In this document: positions 42,037-51,832 of the stretch, in pieces
How the letters are laid out: each line of letters begins with the position of its first letter
Numbering within the stretch: the stretch's first letter is position 1
Translations under genes and position numbers: made by a program
Assembly (NCBI GenBank): GCA_003164295.1
Contig: PLTA01000039.1
Location: forward strand, 50,019 to 114,018
Length of the DNA: 64,000 bases
Source: Candidatus Bathyarchaeota archaeon
GTDB lineage: Archaea; Thermoproteota; Bathyarchaeia; Bathyarchaeales; Bathycorpusculaceae
Reading direction: 5' to 3'
Notes under the pieces: generated by a model
The model's database searches: none
What the model saw: the letters and a program-made list of their open reading frames with translations, nothing else
What the model was told of the DNA's origin: nothing

Positions 42037-44691
42037 TTATGGCTTTTTTCTGAGTATTAGCAATCCGACTATTGCTATAGCGATTATTATAGCGATTATT
42101 GCCACAACGATGTAGGTCATTAAGTCAGTTGTAGTTGCTAGGTTTGATGGTGCAGAAGAAGCGATTGGGGTTGCTGTTGTTGTGGGTTGATCTACTACGA
42201 AGCTGGTTTCTGAGTATGATGGCCAGTAACCGTTTGTGCCGTGGAATGTTGCTACGACTGTATAGTTGCCTGCAATGTCTGGTTTCCAAGAGAGGCTGAA
42301 CATGCCGGTTGCATCAGTCATTGCGGTACCTATGTTTCGATAGTTGTTGTTAGAGTCCACAACGTCTATTGTCACTGGAACGCCTGTGAAGTTGTTTGGA
42401 ATTGGTTGTTGCTGGTAAACGTAACCCATCCAATCTTTCATGCTTGCGTCAGATGCGACTGGAACGCCGTTTGGAAAATCAGCTGCTTGTTCATTTTGTT
42501 TTGTTCCTGCTGAAACATCCATCACTGTGCCGTCGATTACAAGCGATGTGCCGAGGGCGACAGAGGATTTCGGTGCTTCGACAGTTAGTGCGCTTGGACC
42601 TCTGCCTATACTGTAAATTTGGTTGTCATAGCCATTGAAGAATGCTGCATACCCGTCTGCGATTGCAGCTGTCGCGGTGTTGAATGCACTGCAGTAATCT
42701 GAAACAGTAAAGATTTCTGATCCGTCAGTAGCGTTAATACCACGTGCCAATGCACCTTTGTAAATTGGTGGTTCGACTGTGTGCTCAGTAGTAATTGTAT
42801 ATAATATTCCGTTGCCAACAGCGTATATAGTGGTTGGATAATTACCACGCACTCCATAGCCCATACTTGTACTGTTGCCTGAGCCGCCATTGCCGTAGGT
42901 CCATAATAGATTTCCATTTGACAGACTGTAGCAGTAGATTATTCCTCCGAATCCAGCGCTGTATGCATTACCGTAAGCAAGCACAACTCCGCCGAATCCA
43001 CCACTGTAGTATCCCAGTGTGCTATAGTATTGGAATGCAACTTCGTCCATGGGTGTAATCCAAAGTTGTTTGCCTGTTGCCATGCTGTAGCCTACTATTT
43101 GCATAGTTTCTTTGTATTTTTCAGTGAAGACACCAGAGCCTCCGTTTGCGGTTGGATCGATTCCTGCGAAGGAGACAGTGATGTTGCCTGCTGGTGGTTG
43201 GATAGTGTTCGTCCATAATGATGTACCGATTGCGCCATTAGTTGAGTTTAGGTTGAGAGCAAAGTATTTGTATGGGGATGAGCCGCCTACGGTCAATATA
43301 CCAGGAGCTCCTGGATAACCGCCGCTCATGCCAAGTATCATATTACCAGATACAACATCAACAATGGAATTTGCGTAGGGCAAGCTGTTAAGTGATGGTA
43401 TTGAAATGTTCCAGTCGTACATTAGTGGGTTGCTTCCGTCAGTTATTGGTGGAACTACAGATGGAGTTGTCGATGCACCGTTGTATTGACCGTACCATAA
43501 ATTAGATGAGTTCCATTCAGCCAAATAGTATTGTGGCTTTGCTGCAGTGCCATCGTTCGCTAAGACATATATCAGGTATTCACCACTTGAACCCCAAGCT
43601 GTTGCGCCTGAAGGAACGTTAGTTACATTGAACAATGCATTTCCAGTGTCTCCATCGAACGCTCGCCAAGTTGTTCCACTAGCCGAAAATAGTATTGGTT
43701 GATATGTTCCATGTTGGTTGGGTTCTTCAACATCGTAGACGTAGCCGAAGGTTGGCCATGGCACATCAGACCGAGACCAAATAACTTGTCCAGTACGTAG
43801 ATCAACGCATTGAGTTGGACCATATGGGTTCGGGAGAAATGTTCCTGGAGTACCAGCGAATGATAGTGGAAGGGTGTAGTAGAGCATTCCGTCAAGTATT
43901 ATTGGGTTTTCGAATCTTTGAGCGTAAGCAGAACCTTCGAAGTAAGAGGATCCTTGAACTCCCGAGAGACCGCCGACTACTCCGCCACTGTCAAGAGGCT
44001 TGGTCCACATGATATGACCAGTTTGAGGACCAATAGCACCGCCTGGATTACCTGAAGTATATCCTGGTGAGAGGTAGCCTAGCCAGTTAGATGAAATCGC
44101 GTACCAGTTAGAGTTTTCTCCGTATATTGGGCGTGTCCAATAAGCTTCTGGAAGTGGACCATTTGGAATTGAAGGTATTGCTGTTTGCTGCACTGTTAGT
44201 GTCGTTGTTGCATTACTTGGTAGATATGTGTCGTTTACATATTGACTTGGTGCTGGAGGACCGAATAAGCTTGGAACAGCCCCGGTGTATGTGTAGATGT
44301 ATCCTGGGAAGTTGAAAGTGAGAGTGTAGGTACCAACTTGGTCGGGTGTGAAGGAATATGCTTGATTTGAAGTCGGGTCTTGAACTGTGGCAAAAGTTTG
44401 TGTTGTTACTACTCCCTTAGGGTCAGTAATTGTTAGCTTGTAGTTTTGGAATCGAATATTGTTGCCCAGTTCTGCGCCATCCGCTATCTTGTCAATCCAC
44501 ATATACACAAGTGCTGCTTGACCTACACCCACTGGGTTAGGTACAGCCTGAATATATGCGTAGGTTGGGATTGACCATGCAGGTGTATGTGCGTTAGTTG
44601 GTTGTAATGAAGCCAATGAAGCGCCTATTGAAAGCGTTAATATTACGATCAAAGAAATTGTTGCAATTTTGCTTTTATTTTTGTTTGCCGT
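42037..44691 (-). CDS. large PQQ-propeller cell-surface protein with C-terminal membrane anchor, ACG start
   Basis: About 884 residues exported and anchored. An N-terminal basic stretch and hydrophobic signal lead to an Ig-like domain (about 40-150), a large PQQ-like propeller (about 190-700; repeated G-x-I/V-x-W blade ends such as RTGQVIWSR and SNGNLLWTY), a second Ig-like domain (YTVVATFHG), a Thr/Ser/Ala/Pro stalk and a C-terminal transmembrane helix ending Arg-Lys-Lys-Pro. It could be a surface-layer component or a solute-binding protein. TTG 44652 would cut the signal short; the frame extends to an ACG at 44691-44689, 9 nt after AAGGAGAG, and gives TANKNKSK plus a full signal peptide, so I place the start there. 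Confidence 0.8.
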   Translation of the reverse strand, partial: TANKNKSKIATISLIVILTLSIGASLASLQPTNAHTPAWSIPTYAYIQAVPNPVGVGQAALVYMWIDKIADGAELGNNIRFQNYKLTITDPKGVVTTQTFATVQDPTSNQAYSFTPDQVGTYTLTFNFPGYIYTYTGAVPSLFGPPAPSQYVNDTYLPSNATTTLTVQQTAIPSIPNGPLPEAYWTRPIYGENSNWYAISSNWLGYLSPGYTSGNPGGAIGPQTGHIMWTKPLDSGGVVGGLSGVQGSSYFEGSAYAQRFENPIILDGMLYYTLPLSFAGTPGTFLPNPYGPTQCVDLRTGQVIWSRSDVPWPTFGYVYDVEEPNQHGTYQPILFSASGTTWRAFDGDTGNALFNVTNVPSGATAWGSSGEYLIYVLANDGTAAKPQYYLAEWNSSNLWYGQYNGASTTPSVVPPITDGSNPLMYDWNISIPSLNSLPYANSIVDVVSGNMILGMSGGYPGAPGILTVGGSSPYKYFALNLNSTNGAIGTSLWTNTIQPPAGNITVSFAGIDPTANGGSGVFTEKYKETMQIVGYSMATGKQLWITPMDEVAFQYYSTLGYYSGGFGGVVLAYGNAYSAGFGGIIYCYSLSNGNLLWTYGNGGSGNSTSMGYGVRGNYPTTIYAVGNGILYTITTEHTVEPPIYKGALARGINATDGSEIFTVSDYCSAFNTATAAIADGYAAFFNGYDNQIYSIGRGPSALTVEAPKSSVALGTSLVIDGTVMDVSAGTKQNEQAADFPNGVPVASDASMKDWMGYVYQQQPIPNNFTGVPVTIDVVDSNNNYRNIGTAMTDATGMFSLSWKPDIAGNYTVVATFHGTNGYWPSYSETSFVVDQPTTTATPIASSAPSNLATTTDLMTYIVVAIIAIIIAIAIVGLLILRKKP

Positions 44692-45122
44692 TTTTCTTTT
44701 CTCTCCTTAATTTTTACAGTAACCGAGTCGACCCTAAGCGCATTTAAATCTTGCTAGATTATACCAAAACAATAAAAATAATTGCCAATTTTTTAAATAA
44801 AATGGCTAAAATACCCAGTTTGTTTCTTGATTTTCGAAGAAACGCCAAGAAGAATCTAATAAAGCAAATGATTTTTTCTGGAAACAGCTTATTGCGCCTT
44901 TCAACATACTTTAACATGCTTTAGTGTAACTCTGGAAAAATACATTTTGGAACGTGAAAAGATTAGAAAAATCGGTAAAATGATCAGAAAATTCTAAAGA
45001 CAGCCTAATAGCGTCAGAAAAGTTTCGCAGAATTAACTTACTATGCAGTCGAAGCTTCCCTTCACTAAGAGGGATACGATCACTCAATAAGATCGGCAAA
45101 AAATGGTTTTGACACTGAATTA
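44692..45122. other. intergenic region, no gene seen
   Basis: A 431-nt gap between the surface protein gene and tRNA-Gly, both on minus. The right part may carry the tRNA 3' trailer; the left part holds the surface protein promoter (TATA-like TTTAAAT on minus near 44743-44749). A 62-codon minus frame (44911-45099) and a 40-codon plus frame near 44801 lack ribosome binding sites and family resemblance. Confidence 0.5.
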
Positions 45123-45125
45123 TGG

Positions 45126-45226
45126 TGCGGTCACCGGGATTTGAACCCGGGTCATCAGCTTGGGAAGCTTACACAACGTTACCAAAGGCAACGCTTTGAT
45201 GTCCTACCAAGCTAGACTACGACCGC
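45126..45226 (-). tRNA. tRNA-Gly (anticodon CCC) with 28-nt intron in the anticodon stem
   Basis: The mature 73-nt cloverleaf on minus has acceptor GCGGTCG/TGACCGC, D stem GTCT/GGAC, anticodon stem TCAGC/GCTGA around loop TTCCCAA (anticodon CCC, codon GGG), T arm CCGGG-TTCAAAT-CCCGG and discriminator A, with CCA encoded at 45125-45123. An insertion of 28 nt at 45170-45197 interrupts the 5' strand of the anticodon stem at position 28/29 or 29/30 (one base ambiguous). The insert can fold into a CGTTGCC/GGTAACG stem (one G-U) with a TTT loop, consistent with a bulge-helix-bulge intron cut by the archaeal splicing endonuclease. Introns here, rather than at 37/38, are known in Thermoproteota. Confidence 0.9.
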
Positions 45227-45431
45227 AAACATTTTTGTGTATAAGCTTGTTTATTTTTGGCTTTGCCCGATATATTGGTTCTTATCTGCGGAATGCTTAA
45301 CACACTTTTTACCGCTTTTTTTAGCCCAAATTAACTCTTAATTTTAAAAAAATTAATTTCTTTCCTTTGATATCCGAGCAAGCATAAGCGTTATCTCTAA
45401 CTAACAAGAAAGAGTACCGAGGAGAACAGCT

Positions 45432-46523
45432 TTGCCGAAAAATTACACTTATACAGATGCAGGCGTAAACCGAAAACAACGTGTTGAATCCAAAAAAGCA
45501 TTAAAAAACCTCCATGAAACCTACAAGTACAGCCGCTTTAACGGCGTAATGCATTTACCATATGGCAACATTTTCCCGATCTCAGAAAACTTGTTTATGG
45601 ACCTTGAAATTGAGGGAGTAGGCACCAAAGTTCTCTTAGCGCAATTAGCCCAGAAATATGACACAATAGGGATTGATGCAGTTGCTATGGTTGTTAACGA
45701 TGTAATTCGATCAGGAGCTAAACCTCTTGCAATTGCAGATAATATACATGCACAAGAAAGTAACCCTCAGCTTGTAAAAGAATGGCTGAAAGGAATTATT
45801 CAAGGTGCAGCTGAATCGGAGTGCCCAGTCACTAATGGAGAAACAGGCGACGTAGCTGAAATAATAAAGGGCTTAGCTGAAAATGCTGGGTTTGACATGG
45901 TTGTTGCTTCAGTGGGTCAAGTTGAAAAATCAGAGATCATAACAGGAGAAAATATCAGACCAGGTGACCCGATCATAGGACTAGCCAGTAGTGGGTTGCA
46001 CAGTAATGGCATAACAATGGCGAGAAAAATTCTGTTTAAGCATTGGGGTGGAAAATTCTTGCCCAACGATAAACCAGCAGGTTTAGACAGAGAAATAGTT
46101 CTTGAAGCTCTTGAACCAACAAAAATCTATGTAAAACCGTTGCTTAAACTAGCCAGTGAAGTAAAAGTCAAAGCAGCTGTACACATAACAGGCGACGCTT
46201 ACATGAAATTTAACAATCTTGCTAATGTCTCGCCAGGGATAGGTTTCGAATTCAACAACTTCAAACCACAGCCAATATTTGGGTTACTTCAGAGGACAGC
46301 ATCTGAACTTGGTTTCACAATTACGGATGAGGAAATGTTCAAGACTTTTAACATGGGTTGGGGTTTTGGCATAATTGTCGATAAAACAGAGACTGATAAA
46401 GCGATGAACACGCTCGAACAAGATATTAGCACAAATAGCATAAAGGCTGAGATAATAGGCAAAGTAACTGACAAACAGATGGTGGAAATAAAGTACCTAA
46501 ATAAAAAGATGGTTTTAACCTAA
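45432..46523 (+). CDS. purM: phosphoribosylformylglycinamidine cyclo-ligase (AIR synthetase)
   Basis: A 363-residue PurM that closes the imidazole ring, converting FGAM and ATP to AIR. The family signatures are clear: the N-terminal YTDAGVNRKQ, the DGVGTK-equivalent EGVGTKVLLA, VAMVVNDVIRSGAKPL, GLASSGLHSNGITMAR, HITGDAYMKF and a FNMGWGFGI segment near the end. TTG 45432 is the start, with GAGGAG 8 nt upstream. It heads the plus-strand purine cluster purM-purS-purL-purQ. Confidence 0.95.
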   Translation: MPKNYTYTDAGVNRKQRVESKKALKNLHETYKYSRFNGVMHLPYGNIFPISENLFMDLEIEGVGTKVLLAQLAQKYDTIGIDAVAMVVNDVIRSGAKPLAIADNIHAQESNPQLVKEWLKGIIQGAAESECPVTNGETGDVAEIIKGLAENAGFDMVVASVGQVEKSEIITGENIRPGDPIIGLASSGLHSNGITMARKILFKHWGGKFLPNDKPAGLDREIVLEALEPTKIYVKPLLKLASEVKVKAAVHITGDAYMKFNNLANVSPGIGFEFNNFKPQPIFGLLQRTASELGFTITDEEMFKTFNMGWGFGIIVDKTETDKAMNTLEQDISTNSIKAEIIGKVTDKQMVEIKYLNKKMVLT

Positions 46524-46580
46524 AGTTTTGCTTTTTTTCTGTGGAAAGTCTTTAAATCTTGTAAGCAAATTAAAGGCATT

Positions 46581-46832
46581 ATGAAATACCGCGTGAAAAT
46601 AGAGGTCAGATTAAAACCAGGTCACAGCAACCCTGAAGGGGAAACAACCGCTCATTTACTAAAAGAACTCGGCTATAAAGTAGAAACCGTCGACATTAGC
46701 AAGGTTTACGCTGTAATTCTTGAAGCAGAGTCAGTCAAAGAAGCTGAGGCAAAAGCTGAAGAAATGAGTAAACGCCTTTTAGCAAATCCCACCAAAGACA
46801 ATTACATCATTACTGTTGAGGGGCAGAAATGA
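46581..46832 (+). CDS. purS: phosphoribosylformylglycinamidine synthase subunit PurS
   Basis: An 83-residue PurS, the small structural subunit of the FGAM synthase PurS-PurL-PurQ complex. It shows the usual YRVKIEVRLKPGHSNPEGET N-terminal strand and turn and the LLANPTKDNY C-terminal motif. It bridges PurL and PurQ and helps ammonia transfer. It lies 57 nt after purM, and its stop overlaps the purL start by 4 nt. Confidence 0.95.
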   Translation: MKYRVKIEVRLKPGHSNPEGETTAHLLKELGYKVETVDISKVYAVILEAESVKEAEAKAEEMSKRLLANPTKDNYIITVEGQK

Positions 46833-49210
46833 ACTCTAACCTCTTCATCCACCGCGAAGCAAGCTACCAACTTTTCGAAGCAAATTTAGCTAAAGCCACC
46901 GATCAACAGCTCACCGAAATCAGCAGTGAGTTAGCGTTGGGTTTAAGCTTAGAAGAAATGAGAAATATCAAAACGTACTTCGAAAGAGAAGGCAGAAATC
47001 CAACAGATCTGGAACTGCAAACCATCAGCCAAACATGGTCAGAGCACTGCTGCCACAAAACCTTCAAAGGAAAAATCAAAGTCGACGGCAAAGAAATTGA
47101 CAGCCTATTTAAAACCTATATCGCAAAAGCAACAAAAGAAATCAACTCGCCCTGGTGTTTTAGCGTTTTTGAAGATAATGCTGGTATCGTAAAATTTGAC
47201 AAAGGCTATGGGATAGCCGCTAAAGTTGAAACCCACAACCATCCTTCTGCAGTGGAGCCGTTTGGCGGCGCGGCAACAGGTGTTGGCGGTGTAATTCGAG
47301 ATATCCTTGGAGTATGGGCTGACCCAATTGCATGTACAGATGTTTTAGGCTTCGGACCACTTGATTATGATTATAGTAAGCTTCCTGCAGGTGTTAAACA
47401 TCCAAAGTACGTCTACATGGGTGTCACAGCTGGCATCAGCGCATACGGCAATAACATGGGCATCCCAACCGTAAATGGAGCTATATATTTTGATGAAAGC
47501 TACACTGGAAACGTCACTGTGTATTGCGGGTGCATCGGACTTTTACCTTTAAACAAATTCACAAAAAATGCTAAACCAGAACACATCATTGTTTTGGCAG
47601 GAGGAAAGACTGGACGCGACGGCATCCACGGCGTAACCTTCGCCTCAGCTGAGTTAACAGAGAAATCGGAGGAAATTTCCCGTCCAGCTGTTCAGATTGC
47701 AGATCCAATTGAGGAGGAGAAAGTTAAGCGGGCAATAATAGAGATCCGGGATTTGCAACTGGCGTCGGCGACAACGGACCTTGGCGGAGGCGGCTTGTCT
47801 TCTGCTGTTGGTGAAACTGGTGAAAGATTTGATTGTGGAGTAAGCGTTGATCTTGGAAAGGTGCCGTTGAAGTATCAAGGTTTGGCTCCATGGGAAATTT
47901 ACATTTCAGAATCCCAAGAAAGAATGCTCATAACCGTGCCGCCAGAAAATCTTGAAAGGGTTATGTCAGTTTTTGAGAAAGAAGATGTTGCGGCCACAGC
48001 AATTGGCAAATTAACTACTGATCGGCGTCTACAGTTGAATTATGGCGGTGAAAAAGTTGCAGATATGGATATGGCGTTTCTGTTTAATCCATGCGAAAGC
48101 ATGAAAACTGCAATTATTGAAACCCAAACTTTTGCGGAACCTGAGTTTTTAGAACCAGAAAATCTAACCGAGGTCCTAAAGCAACTTCTATCCGCGCCAA
48201 ATATTGCAAGCAAAGAAAGCGTAATACGCACTTACGACCATGAAGTAAAAGGGAACACCACTCTAAAGCCTTTGCAGGGAGAGTATGCGGGACCAAACGA
48301 TGCCGCCGTACTTAAGCCGTTGGATGATTCTTGGAAAGGCTTGGCAATTTCTTGTGGCATGAATCCGAATTATGGGAAGATTGATGCTTACTGGATGGCA
48401 GCTTCAGCTATTGATGAAGCAGTGCGAAATAACATAGCTGTGGGTGGAAGAAGAATTGCATTGCTGGATAATTTTACTTGGGGAAATCCTGAGAAACCAG
48501 AACGCCTTGGCTCACTGGTCAGAGCTTGTGAAGCATGCTATGACTTTGCAACTGCATTTAAGACGCCGTTTATCTCAGGAAAGGACAGCCTCTACAACGA
48601 ATCTCCTTTGGGTCCCGTCACACCAACACTTCTCATTACAGCCGTAGGCGTTATTCCAAATATTGAATCAACCACCTCTATGGATTTGAAAGCCCCTGAT
48701 AATCTACTCTACATTATTGGGGAAACGTTCAATGAACTTGGCGGTTCAGAATACTACAAACTCAAAGGCTACTTAGGCGCAAACGTACCTAAAGTCAAAG
48801 GCGGTAAAGCCAAACGAACCTTCAAAGTTGTAACTAAAGCAATCGATGGAGGATTAGTGAAATCATGCCATGACCTCTCAGAAGGAGGATTGGCAGTGGC
48901 GGCGGCAGAGATGGCTTTTGCAGGTGGCCTTGGCTTAGAAATAGATTTGAGCAAAATGCCGGGTAAACCATTAGAGCGCAATGATTTTACGTTGTTTTCC
49001 GAGTCAAATAGCCGTTTCCTTATGGAAGTTGCAGAAAAAGACAAGAAAAAATTTGACTCATTAATGAGGGGCAAAATGTGTGCTCAAATCGGCAAGGTAA
49101 CCAAAGAAGAAAAACTGGTTATACACGGATTTAACCAGAAAACAGTAGTTGTCGCTTCAATTGCTGAGCTGCGATCCTGCTGGAAAAAAACCTTAAGTGG
49201 GGAAGTCTAA
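46829..49210 (+). CDS. purL: phosphoribosylformylglycinamidine synthase subunit PurL
   Basis: A 793-residue small-type PurL, the ATP-dependent synthetase subunit that converts FGAR and ammonia to FGAM. Motifs include TWSEHCCHKTFKG, ETHNHPSAVEPFGGAATGVGG, DLGGGGLSSAVGE and, in the second half, the repeated AIR-synthase-like folds ending in SCHDLSEGGLAVAAAEM. It is a little longer than the usual 720-760. It overlaps purS by 4 nt and abuts purQ, so PurS, PurL and PurQ are made from one message. Confidence 0.96.
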   Translation: MNSNLFIHREASYQLFEANLAKATDQQLTEISSELALGLSLEEMRNIKTYFEREGRNPTDLELQTISQTWSEHCCHKTFKGKIKVDGKEIDSLFKTYIAKATKEINSPWCFSVFEDNAGIVKFDKGYGIAAKVETHNHPSAVEPFGGAATGVGGVIRDILGVWADPIACTDVLGFGPLDYDYSKLPAGVKHPKYVYMGVTAGISAYGNNMGIPTVNGAIYFDESYTGNVTVYCGCIGLLPLNKFTKNAKPEHIIVLAGGKTGRDGIHGVTFASAELTEKSEEISRPAVQIADPIEEEKVKRAIIEIRDLQLASATTDLGGGGLSSAVGETGERFDCGVSVDLGKVPLKYQGLAPWEIYISESQERMLITVPPENLERVMSVFEKEDVAATAIGKLTTDRRLQLNYGGEKVADMDMAFLFNPCESMKTAIIETQTFAEPEFLEPENLTEVLKQLLSAPNIASKESVIRTYDHEVKGNTTLKPLQGEYAGPNDAAVLKPLDDSWKGLAISCGMNPNYGKIDAYWMAASAIDEAVRNNIAVGGRRIALLDNFTWGNPEKPERLGSLVRACEACYDFATAFKTPFISGKDSLYNESPLGPVTPTLLITAVGVIPNIESTTSMDLKAPDNLLYIIGETFNELGGSEYYKLKGYLGANVPKVKGGKAKRTFKVVTKAIDGGLVKSCHDLSEGGLAVAAAEMAFAGGLGLEIDLSKMPGKPLERNDFTLFSESNSRFLMEVAEKDKKKFDSLMRGKMCAQIGKVTKEEKLVIHGFNQKTVVVASIAELRSCWKKTLSGEV

Positions 49211-50029
49211 ATGAATCAACAAGAAATCAAAGTCTGCGTTATGCGCGTGGGTGGAACCAACTGCGATGCAGAGACTCAACGAGCTTTTCTGGAGTTAAGG
49301 GTTCAATCAGAGATTTTGCATGTTAACGAACTTATCAAACGCAAAAACCTCTTGGATTATCACGTGTTGGTTTTTCCAGGGGGCTTCTCATTTGGAGATT
49401 ACGTGCGTTCAGGAGTTATTTTTGCAAGGCACCTATCTGCCAAATTGGGCAAAGAAATGGAAACCTTCATTGACGAAGGTAGACCAATCCTTGGCATATG
49501 CAACGGCTTCCAAATATTGGTTGAGTATGGTTTACTTCCAGGCTTGGAGGGATTAAGCATCTACCCAGAAGCTACATTGACTACCAACGAACCAGCGGGT
49601 TTCAAGTGCCAATGGATTTATCTCAAACAAGAAAATAAGGGCAAATGCATTTTTACAGACAAAATTACTACAGGCAAAGTGCTCAAGATGCCTATTGCCC
49701 ACGGAGAAGGCAGATTACTGTTTCCCAAGGAAAAAGAAAAAGAAATGCTTACAAAACTAATTGATAATGACATGGTGGTTTTCCGGTACTGCGATCAAAA
49801 CGGCAACATTGCAGACAACAAATATCCAATCAATCCCAACGGCTCCACTTACGACATTGCGGGCATATGTAACAAGGAAGGAAACATTTTTGGTTTAATG
49901 CCTCACCCAGAAAGGGCTATGTATTGGTGGCAACAGCCCAATTGGACACTTAAGCAAAAGATGCTGCAATACGGCGATGGAAAATTAATCTTCCAAAGCA
50001 TAATTGATAATCTAGTAAAGAAATGCTAA
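49211..50029 (+). CDS. purQ: phosphoribosylformylglycinamidine synthase subunit PurQ
   Basis: A 272-residue class I glutamine amidotransferase that supplies ammonia to PurL. Catalytic Cys97 lies in GICNGFQILVE, the His-x-Glu in MPHPERAMYWW, and the oxyanion loop in FPGGFSFGDYVRSG. The start ATG 49211 follows the purL stop directly. Its last 18 nt overlap the end of the convergent PfkB kinase gene. Confidence 0.96.
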   Translation: MNQQEIKVCVMRVGGTNCDAETQRAFLELRVQSEILHVNELIKRKNLLDYHVLVFPGGFSFGDYVRSGVIFARHLSAKLGKEMETFIDEGRPILGICNGFQILVEYGLLPGLEGLSIYPEATLTTNEPAGFKCQWIYLKQENKGKCIFTDKITTGKVLKMPIAHGEGRLLFPKEKEKEMLTKLIDNDMVVFRYCDQNGNIADNKYPINPNGSTYDIAGICNKEGNIFGLMPHPERAMYWWQQPNWTLKQKMLQYGDGKLIFQSIIDNLVKKC

Positions 50030-50926
50030 GTCTTTAGCGTAGGGCAAGCCTGCGCGGGCACCCATCGCCATAACGCTTCTGGAAGCCACAAAATTCGCTA
50101 TCTGCCCGCATTCGTAGAGGCTTTTTTTGTTGATTATGCCATAGAGGAAACCAGCGCAAAAAGCGTCGCCTGCACCTGTAGTATCGACTGCTTTTACTTT
50201 GAAGGGTTCTACTAAGAGCTGCTCTTGGCCATCCGTGAGGTAACAACCTTTTTCGCCGAGTTTAATTGCTACAATTTTAACGCCAGCATCAAGCATTAAA
50301 TCAGCGCCTTTTCGGTAATCTGGTTCTCCAGTTAAAAGTTCAAGTTCAATCGCGTTAGGCATCAAAACATAAGAACTTCTTATTATCGGCTCAATAGCTG
50401 CAAAACCTTTCTGCGCATATACTGAGCCTGGATCAAAGCTGATTTTTATATCGTTGGGTAACGCGGCTAAGAGCTTTTTTTGTGCTCGAAGTGATTTTTC
50501 TCCGACAAATGACGAAAAATGCACAATTTTTGTTTGAGAAAGATAGCTGTAATTGATTTCTCTAGGTTCAATTGTGTCGTTGACACCTGAGTTAATGTAC
50601 AAAGCTCTTGCGCCTTTTTTGTCCACAAAACCCATTACTGAGCCGCTTCTGCCTTTCGTTGTCTCAATAATGCCAGTGGTATCGACGTTTTCTTTGGTGA
50701 AACAGTCAATTTGCATTTTGCCTTCTCGGTCATTGGCTACTTTTCCGATGAATCCTGTTTTGCAGCCAAGACGGGCTAGTCCAACTATCGTGTTTGCGGC
50801 TGAGCCACCGCATACCTCAGTATAATCTTCGGTGAAGCTTTCTTCTTCGGGTCCGGCTAGTCGATTCACTTTGAAGAGCATATCAACATTTAGCGCACCA
50901 AAACCGACCACGTCAAATTTGGTCAT
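50012..50926 (-). CDS. PfkB/ribokinase-family carbohydrate or nucleoside kinase
   Basis: A 304-residue PfkB-family kinase: N-terminal GFGALNVDMLF, the GGSAANTIVGLARLG substrate loop, NAIELELLTGE, and the ATP-site signature DTTGAGDAFCAGFLYG with the catalytic Asp. Substrates of close groups are ribose, nucleosides or sugar phosphates; its place in an operon with purine genes and ftr favours a nucleoside such as inosine or guanosine, or ribose for PRPP, but this is inference. ATG 50926 directly follows the ftr stop. Last gene of the purD-HAD-ftr-pfkB operon. Confidence 0.87.
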   Translation of the reverse strand: MTKFDVVGFGALNVDMLFKVNRLAGPEEESFTEDYTEVCGGSAANTIVGLARLGCKTGFIGKVANDREGKMQIDCFTKENVDTTGIIETTKGRSGSVMGFVDKKGARALYINSGVNDTIEPREINYSYLSQTKIVHFSSFVGEKSLRAQKKLLAALPNDIKISFDPGSVYAQKGFAAIEPIIRSSYVLMPNAIELELLTGEPDYRKGADLMLDAGVKIVAIKLGEKGCYLTDGQEQLLVEPFKVKAVDTTGAGDAFCAGFLYGIINKKSLYECGQIANFVASRSVMAMGARAGLPYAKDLAFLY

Positions 50927-51832
50927 TTAAAATAACTCCTTTAAAGGGATTTTGTATTCGCCTAATTTGCCGCCGTAATTACCAGCGGAAATCTTCACCA
51001 CACCTTCAATGCATAAAACAGCTTCGATTCCGGCTTTTGTAGCCTGTTTAATCGCATCTAAGGATATGCCGTCATAGACTATTTCCGCTATGTATTCGAC
51101 GCCTTCGGGAACAAGGGATTCTTTGCCAAGTAGCTTCTTGAGAGAGGGGCAATAGAGGTGGTTAGTTGTTGGTCCGATTTTTGGAAAATGGGTTTCTGGT
51201 TTTGAGCCTGCCGAGCAAACATCAAATGGTGTAACAACCCCCTCCACGTTATGGATTGCCGCTAAAGCTTTCTCTCCTGCTAGTTTTAGCGCTTGTTTTG
51301 TTTTACACATAACCCAAAAATTTCCACCCATAATTCCTTTTGCATAACCGAGATAATGCTCTATGATAAAATCTGGAACCATTATGGGAACTACGATAAT
51401 TTCTCTGTCATATCTTTTTTCTACCCATTCGTAGCCGTCGCCACAATGTCCAACCGTCTCCATCATATCCAGTTTGCCTTCCGCCTTTGGCAGAGCATCA
51501 TACACGGCTGTAAAGGGCTTAACGAGGATATCTTGGCGGATGCGATATGAAAGTTCGGTTTCGAACTTTTTTAGGGATTGCTCGAAAGTTTTGTTTGGGT
51601 TTATTTCTCCCCAGAACTGCAAAATTGCACCGTGGCGTTTGTCGGGCGTTTCTTGTGGTGTAAGGTATTTTTCTACTCCACCTTCCGTTCTGCCTATAAC
51701 AACAGAAGGGGTTGCAGTTGAGTCTTCAGCTGCCTTTTGGAGAGTCTCTTGGTCACCTGCAGTTACGATTACTCGACAAAACAGTCCAGTAAACGCTTCA
51801 GCAAACGTATCCTCTATTGGCGCTTTTGTCAT
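50927..51832 (-). CDS. ftr: formylmethanofuran:tetrahydromethanopterin formyltransferase
   Basis: A 301-residue Ftr, which moves the formyl group from formylmethanofuran to N5 of tetrahydromethanopterin, the second step of the archaeal Wood-Ljungdahl methyl branch. The family pattern is clear: [71 protein letters not shown] and the C-terminal [20 protein letters not shown]. The same pathway needs the ACDS complex encoded at 57-64 kb. It lies inside a tight operon with a HAD phosphatase upstream and a sugar kinase downstream, with no gaps between stops and starts. Confidence 0.95.
   Translation of the reverse strand: MTKAPIEDTFAEAFTGLFCRVIVTAGDQETLQKAAEDSTATPSVVIGRTEGGVEKYLTPQETPDKRHGAILQFWGEINPNKTFEQSLKKFETELSYRIRQDILVKPFTAVYDALPKAEGKLDMMETVGHCGDGYEWVEKRYDREIIVVPIMVPDFIIEHYLGYAKGIMGGNFWVMCKTKQALKLAGEKALAAIHNVEGVVTPFDVCSAGSKPETHFPKIGPTTNHLYCPSLKKLLGKESLVPEGVEYIAEIVYDGISLDAIKQATKAGIEAVLCIEGVVKISAGNYGGKLGEYKIPLKELF

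Noticed and set aside
42037..44691. PQQ-dependent dehydrogenase
   Set aside because: The propeller blades are PQQ-like, but no PQQ-site disulfide, Glu/Asn/Asp calcium set or heme domain is visible, and the Ig domains and anchor point to a structural or binding surface protein.
44911..45099. 62-codon open frame on minus between the surface protein gene and tRNA-Gly
   Set aside because: No ribosome binding site and no recognisable domain; composition matches AT-rich intergenic DNA.
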